Assembly: GCA_031551275.1 (NCBI GenBank) | Contig: JAVBNX010000013.1 | Coordinates: forward strand, 62,001-126,000 | Length of the DNA stretch: 64,000 nt | Source: JAVBMJ01 sp031551275 | Lineage (GTDB): Bacteria > Bacteroidota > Bacteroidia > Bacteroidales > Rikenellaceae | Direction: 5' to 3' | In this document: piece by piece, positions 1 to 7,998 of the stretch | Position numbering within the stretch: position 1 is the first letter of the stretch | How the letters are laid out: the number at the start of each line of letters is the position of its first letter | Position numbers and translations under genes: made by a program | The notes under the pieces: generated by a model | Database searches by the model: none | What the model saw: the letters and a program-made list of their open reading frames with translations, nothing else | Told to the model about the DNA's origin: nothing

Positions 1-1268
1 TCGATTCGAGGGGCAACCCCACCATCGAAGTAGAAGTCATGACCGCCAGCGGCGCCACGGGCCGTGCAGCCGTACCCTCGGGTGCGTCGACGGGCGAAAA
101 CGAAGCCCTCGAGCTGCGTGACGGCGACAAGGGCCGTTACCTGGGCAAAGGCGTACTGAAAGCCGTTCAGAACGTGAACGACGTGATCGCCAAGGAGATC
201 GTTGGCATGCTGGTTACCGACCAGGTGGGCATCGACAAGACGATGATCGCTCTGGACGGCACCGCCACCAAGTCGAACCTGGGCGCCAACGCCATCCTGG
301 GCGTATCGCTGGCCGTCGCCCGCGCCGCAGCCGATCTGCTGGGCATGCCCCTCTACCGCTACATCGGCGGGACCAACGCCAAGACCCTGCCCGTCCCGAT
401 GATGAACATCATCAACGGCGGCTCCCACTCCGACGCCCCGATCGCGTTCCAGGAGTTCATGATCCGTCCGGTGGGCGCGACCAGCTTCCGCGAAGGCCTG
501 CGCATGGGCGCCGAGGTGTTCCACTCCCTCAAGAAAGTCCTCCACGACCGCGGCCTGAGCACGGCTGTCGGCGATGAGGGCGGCTTCGCCCCCACCCTGA
601 AAGGCACCGAGGACGCCCTGGAGTCGATCATCGAGGCGATCAAGAAGGCGGGCTACAAACCCGGCCGCAAAGCCGAGGGCGGCGACGTTTCGATCGGCCT
701 GGACTGCGCCGCTTCCGAGTTCTACAAGGACGGTATCTACAACTACGCCAAGTTCGAGGGCGAAAACGGCGCGAAGCGCACCTCCGCCCAGCAAGTCGAT
801 TACCTGGCCGAACTGGTGTCGAAATACCCCATCGACTCGATCGAGGACGGCATGAACGAGAACGACTGGGACGGCTGGAAGATGCTGACCGACAAGTTGG
901 GCGACAAGTGCCAGCTGGTGGGCGACGACCTGTTCGTGACCAACGTCGAGTTCTTGAAGAAGGGCATCGAGATGGGTTGCGGCAACTCGATCCTGATCAA
1001 GGTCAACCAGATCGGCACCCTGACCGAGACCCTGGACGCCATCGAAATGGCCCACAGGGCAGGTTACACCAGCGTTACCTCGCACCGCTCGGGTGAAACC
1101 GAGGACTCGACCATCGCCGACATCTCGGTAGCCACCAACGCCGGCCAGATCAAGACCGGTTCGCTGTCGCGCTCCGACCGTATGGCCAAGTACAACCAAC
1201 TGCTCCGCATCGAAGAGGAGTTGGGCGAGGAAGCCATCTACGGATATACCAAGATCTACAAGAAGTAA
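1..1268 (+). CDS. eno: Enolase, 5'-truncated by the window edge
   Basis: Phosphopyruvate hydratase of glycolysis, interconverting 2-phosphoglycerate and phosphoenolpyruvate in the cytoplasm. The reading frame is already open at base 3 with DSRGNPTIEVEV, the conserved N-terminal strand of enolases, so only about a dozen residues are missing and the real start lies left of the window. Visible family motifs include GDEGGFAP, the catalytic lysine segment ILIKVNQIG and SHRSGETED near the C-terminus. The ATG at 39 is internal. A strong intrinsic terminator follows 20 nt after the stop. The next gene is convergent. Confidence 0.98.
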   Translation, partial: DSRGNPTIEVEVMTASGATGRAAVPSGASTGENEALELRDGDKGRYLGKGVLKAVQNVNDVIAKEIVGMLVTDQVGIDKTMIALDGTATKSNLGANAILGVSLAVARAAADLLGMPLYRYIGGTNAKTLPVPMMNIINGGSHSDAPIAFQEFMIRPVGATSFREGLRMGAEVFHSLKKVLHDRGLSTAVGDEGGFAPTLKGTEDALESIIEAIKKAGYKPGRKAEGGDVSIGLDCAASEFYKDGIYNYAKFEGENGAKRTSAQQVDYLAELVSKYPIDSIEDGMNENDWDGWKMLTDKLGDKCQLVGDDLFVTNVEFLKKGIEMGCGNSILIKVNQIGTLTETLDAIEMAHRAGYTSVTSHRSGETEDSTIADISVATNAGQIKTGSLSRSDRMAKYNQLLRIEEELGEEAIYGYTKIYKK

Positions 1269-1288
1269 GTATCCTTATCGATAGAAAA

Positions 1289-1318
1289 GAGGCCCGCCGG
1301 AAAAATTCGGCGGGCCTC
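1289..1318 (+). terminator. Intrinsic terminator after eno
   Basis: An 11-bp perfect GC-rich stem (GAGGCCCGCCG with CGGCGGGCCTC) and an 8-nt A-rich loop, followed by TCTGTTT. It lies between the convergent eno and the outer-membrane protein gene. An A-rich stretch (AAAAGA) on the other side gives a short U-tract on the minus strand, so it could work in both directions. Confidence 0.88.
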
Positions 1319-1336
1319 TCTGTTTAAGAGGATCCC

Positions 1337-2284
1337 CTACCGGAAAGACTTCAAGCTGTACGCCCAACTAACGAGCAACGTGTTGCCCTGGAAGCGGTTG
1401 ACCGCCCCCAGCTCTCCCAACCAGCGCAGGGTGATCTGAGAACGCAGCGAGGGGAGGTAGACGTTACCTTCCACCCCCAGACCGTAGAGGTGGTCCTTGT
1501 CGGTGGGCAACAAGTAACCGCCGACGGGGATCTTGTCGTCCGTGGTCTTGAATTGCATGTAGTAGCTCAATCCCGCGTTGAAGATCACCGGAATGGGACC
1601 CTTGGCCTTGTGGTACCACGTCCGCCCCGCACCACCTTCGATGGAGAGCACATTACCGACCTGCATATCGGAATCTTTCTTCTTGCTGCACAACTCATAG
1701 GAGAACAACGAGGAGAAATTCCACAGTTTTTCCTTGTCGAAATAGACCGTGCTGCCCGCCGAGAACTCGTAGCCCCACATGCCCAGGCCGCTGTTGTTGT
1801 CGCCGCCCGACTTGTACTCGCCCGTGGGGATGTAGAGTGCGAATCCGCCCACAAAGTCGGCGTGCCTGCCATGCCACCCGAGTTGGACGGGCTGCACATA
1901 AAGGTCGCTCAGGTTGAAGGAGGTGTGCACGTCGGAGATCGCCGAAGAGATCTTGTTGGTCACAAAGGGCACCAGCACCGTACCCCCCAGGTTGGCGCCC
2001 AAAATACGTGTTTTCAATACCCAGGAGAAGGCCGGGGCGGTCAGATAGCTGCTCATCCCGAGGTCTTTGGCCACAACGTCCCCGTCGGCGTTCTTGAGCT
2101 TGTCGGTGGTGTAGAGGTAACAGGGGATCAGCGCGACGCCCAGCCCGGCGGGGGCCTGCGTACCCGATTTGATGCCGCTCAACCCCAACAGGTGGTCGCC
2201 CTTGAGCTGGGCATGCGCAGGCGCCGCCAAAAGAGTGGCAACGACAGCAACGGAAAGTACTTTTCGGAAAAAATTCAACGCCAT
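1337..2284 (-). CDS. Outer-membrane channel-type protein, MetA/phenol-degradation family
   Basis: Predicted outer-membrane beta-barrel of 315 residues. Residues 1-25 form a signal peptide ending AHAQ. The mature part alternates short amphipathic strands with YIPTGEYKSG and a closing strand ending LVSWAYSLKSF, the pattern of the 'phenol MetA pathway' outer-membrane family (PF13557-like). Members are often annotated as transporters of hydrophobic compounds, but the substrate is rarely known and cannot be read here. It is last in a leftward series after the PHP phosphatase gene, 59 nt downstream of it, with no clear promoter of its own. Confidence 0.75.
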   Translation of the reverse strand: MALNFFRKVLSVAVVATLLAAPAHAQLKGDHLLGLSGIKSGTQAPAGLGVALIPCYLYTTDKLKNADGDVVAKDLGMSSYLTAPAFSWVLKTRILGANLGGTVLVPFVTNKISSAISDVHTSFNLSDLYVQPVQLGWHGRHADFVGGFALYIPTGEYKSGGDNNSGLGMWGYEFSAGSTVYFDKEKLWNFSSLFSYELCSKKKDSDMQVGNVLSIEGGAGRTWYHKAKGPIPVIFNAGLSYYMQFKTTDDKIPVGGYLLPTDKDHLYGLGVEGNVYLPSLRSQITLRWLGELGAVNRFQGNTLLVSWAYSLKSFR

Positions 2285-2342
2285 GGCAATTGAGATTTAG
2301 GGTTTTGCACCCCTCATTCCAATTTCCGTTCCAAATTTCGGT

Positions 2343-3119
2343 TTACAGCAGCGTTCCGGCGAAAAGCGCGGCGTTGTTTACCTTCAAAGGCTCGGTCAAC
2401 AGCACGTCGGCCTTGTCGACATACCCTTCGGTAAAGGCCGGGATGTGGCGCTGGCCGTGTATATCGGTCACCAAAAAGTCATACAGCCCCGCCCGCAAAA
2501 AATCGCGCGCCGACTGCAACACCAATTCGCCGTAGCGCCCGGTCAGGGAGAGGATATTCAGGTGCGCCTTTACCCCGTTGCCCCTCAGGCGCGCCAACTC
2601 GTCGGCCTTGAGGGTCAAATAGCGCTCGGGGTGGGCCAGGATGGGCGCGTACCCCGCCTGCTGCGCCAACAGGATCATCCTGTCGTACACCTCCGCCGCG
2701 TACCCGGTGCGCATCTCGACCAGGACGTGCCGCCCATCGAAGGTCAGCAGCCCCTGTTCGATTTGCCCGGAGAAGTGTTCGTCCATCATGTACTCGGCCG
2801 CGTACCGCACGGGAATCCCCGCCGCCACCGCCTGGGGCGAACCGGAGGCCTGCCAGCTGAACTTTTCGGCCGGGACCCCCTTGCCCGCCCATTTCGAAAA
2901 GTTGAGCCGGATGCTCTTCGGGTTGTTGCCCTGGTGCATATCGGCCATGATGTGGGGGGTAAAATAACTCCCCCGAAGCCCGTAGGCGGCCAGAAGGCCC
3001 AACACGTCGCGCGTCTCGTCGCCCGTGCGCGACCCGTCGTCCACCCCCGGCAGCAGGTGGCTGTGCAGGTCGAACAGGCCGTCGACCAGTTTGATCGCCT
3101 CTATTTTCGCTCCAAACAT
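2343..3119 (-). CDS. CpsB/CapC-type tyrosine-protein phosphatase (PHP domain)
   Basis: Metal-dependent PHP-fold phosphoesterase of the Wzb/CpsB type, which in other bacteria dephosphorylates tyrosine kinases controlling capsule or exopolysaccharide export. Metal-binding motifs are visible: DLHSHLLPGVDDG near the N-terminus, HPERY in the middle and TDIHG near the C-terminus. I chose the ATG at 3119 (MFGAKIEAIKL); the frame stays open for 22 more codons but those run inside the upstream thioesterase gene. The start overlaps the thioesterase 3' end by 19 nt, so translational coupling is likely. No capsule genes lie nearby. Confidence 0.82.
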   Translation of the reverse strand: MFGAKIEAIKLVDGLFDLHSHLLPGVDDGSRTGDETRDVLGLLAAYGLRGSYFTPHIMADMHQGNNPKSIRLNFSKWAGKGVPAEKFSWQASGSPQAVAAGIPVRYAAEYMMDEHFSGQIEQGLLTFDGRHVLVEMRTGYAAEVYDRMILLAQQAGYAPILAHPERYLTLKADELARLRGNGVKAHLNILSLTGRYGELVLQSARDFLRAGLYDFLVTDIHGQRHIPAFTEGYVDKADVLLTEPLKVNNAALFAGTLL

Positions 3120-3508
3120 CGCTCGAGCTCTTTGCGCATACCCTCCGGGACGGGGATCGGCTGCTGGTTGAGAAAATCGAAACACACCATCACGGTAAGG
3201 CTCCTGGCCTTCACCTCCCCGGTCGCTTTGTCCACAATGCGCTGGATGAGGGTAAAACTCTTGTTTCCTATCTTCTCCACCCCCGTCTCGACCTCGATCC
3301 GGTCCGTGTAACGGGTCTGCGCGAGGAAGTCGGTCTCCGTACGCGCCGTGATCAACCCCTGTTGGCTGCCCACGTCGATCCCGGGGGCGACCACGCGGAA
3401 AAAGTCGTTCTTCCCCAGGTCGAAATAGTGCTGCAAATTGACGTTGTTCACGTGCCGGAGCATATCCACGTCGGCAAACCGGATCTGTATATCTGTCTTG
3501 GTCGTCAT
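3101..3508 (-). CDS. Acyl-CoA thioesterase, 4HBT hotdog family
   Basis: A 135-residue single hotdog domain of the YbgC/FadM/4-hydroxybenzoyl-CoA thioesterase type. The N-terminal motif RFADVDMLRHVNNVNLQHYF matches the family signature; the Asp in FADVD aligns with the usual catalytic carboxylate. Predicted to hydrolyse acyl-CoA or acyl-ACP thioesters in the cytoplasm; chain-length preference cannot be inferred. It is the middle gene of tsaC-thioesterase-PHP phosphatase, starting 6 nt beyond tsaC and overlapping the phosphatase gene. Confidence 0.85.
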   Translation of the reverse strand: MTTKTDIQIRFADVDMLRHVNNVNLQHYFDLGKNDFFRVVAPGIDVGSQQGLITARTETDFLAQTRYTDRIEVETGVEKIGNKSFTLIQRIVDKATGEVKARSLTVMVCFDFLNQQPIPVPEGMRKELERCLERK

Positions 3509-3513
3509 ACTTT

Positions 3514-4077
3514 TTATTCCCTTATGATCTTCACCTGCCCGCCCTCGCCCAGCGAGATGATCGACGAGGGCTGCCGGGTGGGCTTGCCCTCATACTGCTC
3601 GGGGATGGCCATATCGACCCCCTGGGTGATCTTCGGGTCCACTTCACGCAAGGTTTTTGCCGGGGGCTGCCCCGAGATATTGGCCGATGTGGAGACCAGC
3701 GGCCGCCCGAGCCTGCGGATCAGCTTGACGCAAAATTCGTGCGCCGGGATGCGTACGCCCAGCGTCTTCTCCCCGGGCAGCAGGTTGGCCGCCACGCCCG
3801 TCGCGTTGGGCAGGATCAGCGTGAGGGGCTTGTCGTTCATCTCCATCAGGTCCCAGGCCACGTCGGGGATCTTGTTCAGGTAGCGCGCCGCCATGGTGGG
3901 GCTCTCCATCAAAACGAGCATCGAATGTTTGTCCGTGCGCTCCTTCAGGGCGTAGATTCGCTCCACGGCTTCGGGGTTGGTCGCGTCGCAGCCTATGCCC
4001 CAGACCGTATCGGTCGGGTAGAGGATGATCCCGCCGCGCTTGAGCACCTCGGCCGCCTGTTTGATTATCTCTTCCAT
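3514..4077 (-). CDS. tsaC: L-threonylcarbamoyladenylate synthase
   Basis: Sua5/YrdC/YwlC family enzyme making threonylcarbamoyl-AMP from Thr, bicarbonate and ATP, the first step of the t6A37 modification of ANN-decoding tRNAs. Visible motifs: LYPTDTVWGIGCD, KERTDKHSMLVL and LVSTSANISG. The single YrdC domain (187 residues) lacks the C-terminal Sua5 domain, as in TsaC. I chose ATG 4077 (MEEIIKQAAEVL) rather than an ATG seven codons upstream, because a TACCTTTG promoter element at 4095-4088 would lie inside the longer frame. It heads the leftward tsaC-thioesterase-phosphatase series. Confidence 0.93.
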   Translation of the reverse strand: MEEIIKQAAEVLKRGGIILYPTDTVWGIGCDATNPEAVERIYALKERTDKHSMLVLMESPTMAARYLNKIPDVAWDLMEMNDKPLTLILPNATGVAANLLPGEKTLGVRIPAHEFCVKLIRRLGRPLVSTSANISGQPPAKTLREVDPKITQGVDMAIPEQYEGKPTRQPSSIISLGEGGQVKIIRE

Positions 4078-4087
4078 AATTAAGTAG

Positions 4088-4095
4088 CAAAGGTA
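4088..4095 (-). promoter_or_regulatory. -7 element (TACCTTTG) for tsaC
   Basis: A match to the Bacteroidota -7 consensus TAnnTTTG on the minus strand, ending 10 nt before the chosen tsaC ATG. No convincing -33 TTTG is visible at the right spacing. Transcription would begin only a few bases before the start codon. Confidence 0.5.
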
Positions 4096-4113
4096 CAAAA
4101 TCCCCGCCGATGG

Positions 4114-4144
4114 TTGTAACTTCCCGGGGAAATTTATAATTTTG
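4114..4144 (+). promoter_or_regulatory. Promoter of yebC
   Basis: TTG at 4114-4116, a 20-nt spacer and TAATTTTG at 4137-4144 fit the Bacteroidota sigma-factor promoter. The predicted start site is about 15 nt upstream of the yebC ATG. The tsaC promoter lies back-to-back in the same 87-bp gap. Confidence 0.72.
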
Positions 4145-4164
4145 CACTACTTAAAAAGCAAACC

Positions 4165-4884
4165 ATGGGAAGAGCGTTCGAATATAGGAAAGCGACCAAA
4201 CTCAAAAGGTGGGGCAACATGGCCCGCGTCTTCACGCGCCTGGGCAAGCAGATCGAGATCGCGGTCAAGGCCGGCGGCCCCGACCCGTCGGGCAACCCGA
4301 CCCTGCGCGCGCTGATGGCCAACGCGAAGGCGGAAAATATGCCCAAGGACAACGTCGAGCGGGCGATCAAGCGCGCCACCTCCAAGGACACGGCCGACTA
4401 CAAGGAGATCGTCTACGAGGGATACGCTCCTTTCGGGGTCGCGATCGTGGTCGACGCGGCGACCGACAACAACACCCGCACGGTGGCCAACGTCCGCAGC
4501 TACTTCGCCAAATCGGGCGGCGCGCTGGGCACGAGCGGATCGTTGAGCTTTCTGTTCGAGCGCAAGAGCGTCTTCCGCATCGCCCAGCCCGAGGGCCTGG
4601 ATATCGACGAGCTGGAGCTCGAACTGATCGACCTGGGCGTGGACGAGCTCGACGCCGAAGAGGGCGAAGTCCTGCTCTACGGCCCCTTTGAGGCCTACGG
4701 AGCCATCCAGCACTACCTCGAGGAGCACAACTACGAGATTTTGAGCAGCGAATTCGTCCGCCAGCCGACCGACTACAAAGCGGTCACGGCCGAGCAGAGG
4801 GCGTCGATCGAAAAATTGCTTGAAAAATTCGAGGAGGACGACGACGTGGTCAACGTCTTCCACAACATGCAGCCCGAGGAGTAA
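4165..4884 (+). CDS. YebC/PmpR/TACO1-family protein
   Basis: A 239-residue cytoplasmic protein of the YebC family. Members have been described as DNA-binding transcriptional regulators and, more recently, as ribosome-associated factors that relieve stalling at polyproline; which applies here cannot be told. The N-terminus MGRAFEYRKATKLKRWGNM and the segment NPTLRALMANAKAENMPKDNVERAIKR are the family hallmarks, and the length is typical. It has its own promoter and stands alone between divergent tsaC and convergent rnc, whose stop codon is 2 nt away. Confidence 0.93.
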   Translation: MGRAFEYRKATKLKRWGNMARVFTRLGKQIEIAVKAGGPDPSGNPTLRALMANAKAENMPKDNVERAIKRATSKDTADYKEIVYEGYAPFGVAIVVDAATDNNTRTVANVRSYFAKSGGALGTSGSLSFLFERKSVFRIAQPEGLDIDELELELIDLGVDELDAEEGEVLLYGPFEAYGAIQHYLEEHNYEILSSEFVRQPTDYKAVTAEQRASIEKLLEKFEEDDDVVNVFHNMQPEE

Positions 4885-4886
4885 AC

Positions 4887-5660
4887 CTACTCCACGGTCA
4901 GCTCGTCGAGCCGGTCCATCAACAGCTCGGTCTCCCTATCCGAGGTAATCTGCCAGATCGCGTAGGCCGCGTTCTGCTCCGCCTGCTTTTTGGTGCTGCC
5001 GTTCCCGTAGCCCACTTCCCGCCCGTCGATGACCACCGTCGAGAGGAAATCGGGCTCCCGCGAGGTCGATTTCTCGCTGAATTTGGTCTCGAAGCGGATC
5101 TCCTGCCTGCTCTTCTGCCCCCACTCGATCAACCGGCTTTTGTAGTCGGTCTCGGTATGGCTCAGCGCCTGCAAATCCAAGTGCTTGCGGAATATCGAAT
5201 TGATCACCAGCCCGTTGACGAAGTTATACCCCTTGTCCAGGTAGATCGCCCCGATCATCGCCTCCATCGCGTCGCCGTACAAATGCTTCTGCTGGTGGCC
5301 GTTGGACTGGTGGGTAATCACGTGATTCCCCAGCCCGATGTCCGCCCCCAACTGGTTGAGGGTGGCCCGGCTGACGATCTTCGAGCGCATCTGCGTCAGA
5401 AAACCCTCGTTCTCTTCGGGGTACTCGGTAAAGAGGTAGTCGGTGACGATCGACGAAAGGATCGAGTCGCCCAGGAATTCCAGCCGTTCGTTGTTGACGG
5501 CGATCCCGTTGCCGGTAATAAAAGAAGCTGACCGGTGTATCAGGGCCAGCTTGTAGAGTTCTATGTTGTTGGGCCGAAAGCCGAAGACCTCCCGGACGAT
5601 CCGGTAGTACTGCTTATTTTTTCCCGTTCTTCCCTGAAACAGGGCGAATAGGGCGGCCAT
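4887..5660 (-). CDS. rnc: Ribonuclease III
   Basis: Double-strand-specific endoribonuclease for rRNA and mRNA processing. The N-terminal RIIID domain carries the signature NERLEFLGDSILSSIVTDYL, with a second acidic patch DAMEAMIGAIYLDKGY; the C-terminal part (from about residue 170) is a double-stranded-RNA-binding domain ending with STKKQAEQNAAYAIWQ. The length of 257 residues is usual for Bacteroidota. It follows fabF by 2 nt on the same strand, completing acpP-fabF-rnc, an order common in this phylum and also seen in Gram-positives. Confidence 0.97.
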   Translation of the reverse strand: MAALFALFQGRTGKNKQYYRIVREVFGFRPNNIELYKLALIHRSASFITGNGIAVNNERLEFLGDSILSSIVTDYLFTEYPEENEGFLTQMRSKIVSRATLNQLGADIGLGNHVITHQSNGHQQKHLYGDAMEAMIGAIYLDKGYNFVNGLVINSIFRKHLDLQALSHTETDYKSRLIEWGQKSRQEIRFETKFSEKSTSREPDFLSTVVIDGREVGYGNGSTKKQAEQNAAYAIWQITSDRETELLMDRLDELTVE

Positions 5661-5662
5661 GG

Positions 5663-6910
5663 CTACGCTTTTTTGAAGATCACGGTGGAGTTGTGTCCGC
5701 CGAAACCGAAGGTGTTGCTCAGTGCGTAGGTAATGTCGCGTTTTTTGGCTGTGTTCAGCGTGAGGTCGAGCGCCGGATCGATGGCCGGGTCGCGGTTCAC
5801 GTTGTTGATGGTGGGCGGGATGATCCCCTCGGTGAGGGCCATCACGCAGGCCAGCCCCTCGATGGCTCCGGCGGCGCCCAGCAGGTGCCCGGTCATCGAC
5901 TTGGTCGCACTGATGCTCAACTTTTTGGCGTGCTCCCCGAACGTGGAGACGATGCCGTTGATCTCGGCCACGTCGCCCACGGGGGTCGATGTGCCGTGCG
6001 TGTTGATGTAGTCGATCATTTCGGGCGTGATCCCCGCGTCTTTGATCGCGTCCAGCATCGCTTTTTTCGCTCCCTTCCCTTCGGGATGGGGTGCGGTAAG
6101 GTGGTAGGCGTCGGCGCTCATGCCGCCCCCGGCCACTTCGCCGTAGATCTTTGCGCCCCTGGCCACGGCGTGCTCATACTCTTCCAGGACCATGGCGCCC
6201 GCGCCTTCGCCCATCACGAATCCGTCGCGATCGGTGTCGAAGGGCCTGGAGGCCGTCTGGGGTGAGTCGTTGCGCGTGGAGAGCGCCTGCATGGAATTGA
6301 AACCGCCGATACCGGGTTCGTTGACCGCGGCCTCCGATCCGCCCACGATCATCACGTCGGCCCTGCCTTCGCGGATGATGTTGAGCGAGTCGATGATCGC
6401 GTGGTTCGACGAAGCGCACGCCGAGACGGTACAATAGTTCGGCCCCATGAAGCCGTATCTCATCGAGATATGCCCTGCGGCTATATCCGCGATCATTTTG
6501 GGTATGAAGAAAGGGCTGTAGCGGGGGATGAATCCGCCCTCTACAAACCCCTTAACTTCCTGGTAGAATGATTCCAATCCACCGATACCCGAAGCCCAGA
6601 TGACGCCGACCTGCTCGAGGTCGGTTTTTTCGAGGTCCATACCCGAGTCCTTGACGGCCTGTTCGGCGGCGACAAGGGCGTACTGGGTAAAGAGGTCGTA
6701 CTTGCGTACTTCCTTGCGGTCGAAAAAGTCTTCGGACTTGTAACCTTTTACCTCGCAGGCGAATTTTGTCTTGAAGTTTGTCGCATCAAAGCGGGTTATC
6801 ATGCCGGCTCCGCTCACGCCCTTCTGGAGGTTGCCGAAGTACTCGGCGATTGTATTTCCCAGGGGGTTGATCGTACCGAGGCCGGTAATCACTACTCGTC
6901 GATTTGCCAT
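5663..6910 (-). CDS. fabF: 3-oxoacyl-[acyl-carrier-protein] synthase II
   Basis: Condensing enzyme of type II fatty-acid elongation, adding malonyl-ACP to the growing acyl chain. The thiolase-fold catalytic triad is visible: Cys in TVSACASSNHAI, His in NTHGTSTP and His in SMTGHLLGAAGA. 415 residues is the normal length. It lies 55 nt downstream of acpP, its carrier substrate, and abuts rnc, so one transcript probably carries all three. Confidence 0.97.
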   Translation of the reverse strand: MANRRVVITGLGTINPLGNTIAEYFGNLQKGVSGAGMITRFDATNFKTKFACEVKGYKSEDFFDRKEVRKYDLFTQYALVAAEQAVKDSGMDLEKTDLEQVGVIWASGIGGLESFYQEVKGFVEGGFIPRYSPFFIPKMIADIAAGHISMRYGFMGPNYCTVSACASSNHAIIDSLNIIREGRADVMIVGGSEAAVNEPGIGGFNSMQALSTRNDSPQTASRPFDTDRDGFVMGEGAGAMVLEEYEHAVARGAKIYGEVAGGGMSADAYHLTAPHPEGKGAKKAMLDAIKDAGITPEMIDYINTHGTSTPVGDVAEINGIVSTFGEHAKKLSISATKSMTGHLLGAAGAIEGLACVMALTEGIIPPTINNVNRDPAIDPALDLTLNTAKKRDITYALSNTFGFGGHNSTVIFKKA

Positions 6911-6965
6911 AAATGGGTGCTAAAAATTCGTTAACGTATTCGCTGCGTGGTTGTTGCCAGGAAAA

Positions 6966-7199
6966 TTATTTCTTGGCTTCGATGTAGGTGATCGCGTCGC
7001 CTACGGTGGTAATCTTTTCCGCGTCTTCGTCGGGAATGGTGATTTCGAACTCTTTCTCGAACTCCATGATCAGCTCGACGGTATCGAGCGAATCAGCGCC
7101 GAGGTCGTTCGTAAAACTTGCTGCGGGTACAACTTCTGCAGCGTCTGCACCCAGTTTGTCTACGATGATCTCGACAACTTTTGAAGCAATTTCAGACAT
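6966..7199 (-). CDS. acpP: Acyl carrier protein
   Basis: Small acidic carrier of 77 residues. The phosphopantetheine attachment serine lies in GADSLDTVELIM. Helix-rich, with strongly acidic helix II, as in all fatty-acid ACPs. The ATG at 7199 gives the canonical MSEIASKVVEIIVDKLGA start; the upstream in-frame extension has no family support. First gene of acpP-fabF-rnc. A minus-strand -7 element lies at 7310-7303, implying a leader of roughly 100 nt. Confidence 0.97.
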   Translation of the reverse strand: MSEIASKVVEIIVDKLGADAAEVVPAASFTNDLGADSLDTVELIMEFEKEFEITIPDEDAEKITTVGDAITYIEAKK

Positions 7200-7302
7200 G
7201 ACTCTAAAAATTAAGGTTTGACAATTATGTTGGTTACTTGTTTTCTTCCAGAAGGTCGTTATAAATTCGGCAACTTTCCCTCTTGTAAGCAAAAATTCTG
7301 TG

Positions 7303-7331
7303 CAAAAGTAACACTTTTTCCGTTAATTTTG
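7303..7331. promoter_or_regulatory. Divergent -7 elements between acpP and purN
   Basis: TACTTTTG on the minus strand (7310-7303) points to acpP; TAATTTTG on the plus strand (7324-7331) points to purN. No good -33 match is found for either at 19-21 nt. The 201-bp gap holds no other recognisable feature. Confidence 0.5.
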
Positions 7332-7400
7332 CGAATCGGATAACAAATTTCCACTTTCGGCCCTTTCCGCAGCCTTAATCTTAACTTAAAGTACCACATT

Positions 7401-7970
7401 TTGAAAAACATAGCCGTCTTCGTCTCCGGTTCCGGCTCCAACGCCGAAAACATTTTTCATCACTTTTCAACTTCCCCGCTGGCACGCGTTACCTTAATGG
7501 TCAGCGACAACCCCGAAGCTTTCGCCCTGGAGCGGGCAGCCCGCCTGGGGCTTGAGAGCGCGCTCTTCACGCGGGCCCAGATCGCCGAGGGGACCCCGGT
7601 GGCCGACCTGTTGCGCGCGCGCGCGATAGATTATATAGTGCTGGCGGGCTTCCTCAGACTGGTCCCCGCTGCGCTGACCCGCGAGTGGGGCGGCCGGATG
7701 GTCAACATCCACCCGGCCCTGCTGCCCAAATTCGGCGGCAAGGGGATGTACGGCGACAACGTCCACCGGGCGGTGATCGCGGAGGGCGAGAAGGAGTCGG
7801 GCATCACCATCCACCTGGTCAACGAGCACTACGACAGCGGCGATACGCTGGCCCAGTACAAAATCCCGGTGCTTCCCGACGACACGCCCGAGGCGCTGGC
7901 TTCGCGGATCCATGAGCTGGAGTATAAATATTTCCCCCTCGAAATCGAAAAACTGATCAAAAACGTATAA
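7401..7970 (+). CDS. purN: Phosphoribosylglycinamide formyltransferase
   Basis: Transfers a formyl group from 10-formyl-tetrahydrofolate to GAR in de novo purine synthesis. The N-terminal loop FVSGSGSNAENI binds phosphate, and the catalytic Asn-His-Asp set appears as NIHPALLP and HYDSGDT. The start is TTG at 7401 (reads MKNIAVFVSG), which matches the family N-terminus; no ATG lies nearby in frame. 189 residues is typical. Divergent from acpP; the next gene starts 28 nt later. Confidence 0.95.
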   Translation: MKNIAVFVSGSGSNAENIFHHFSTSPLARVTLMVSDNPEAFALERAARLGLESALFTRAQIAEGTPVADLLRARAIDYIVLAGFLRLVPAALTREWGGRMVNIHPALLPKFGGKGMYGDNVHRAVIAEGEKESGITIHLVNEHYDSGDTLAQYKIPVLPDDTPEALASRIHELEYKYFPLEIEKLIKNV

Positions 7971-7998
7971 CTTTGAAACCGCCCAAACTCCTGACAAT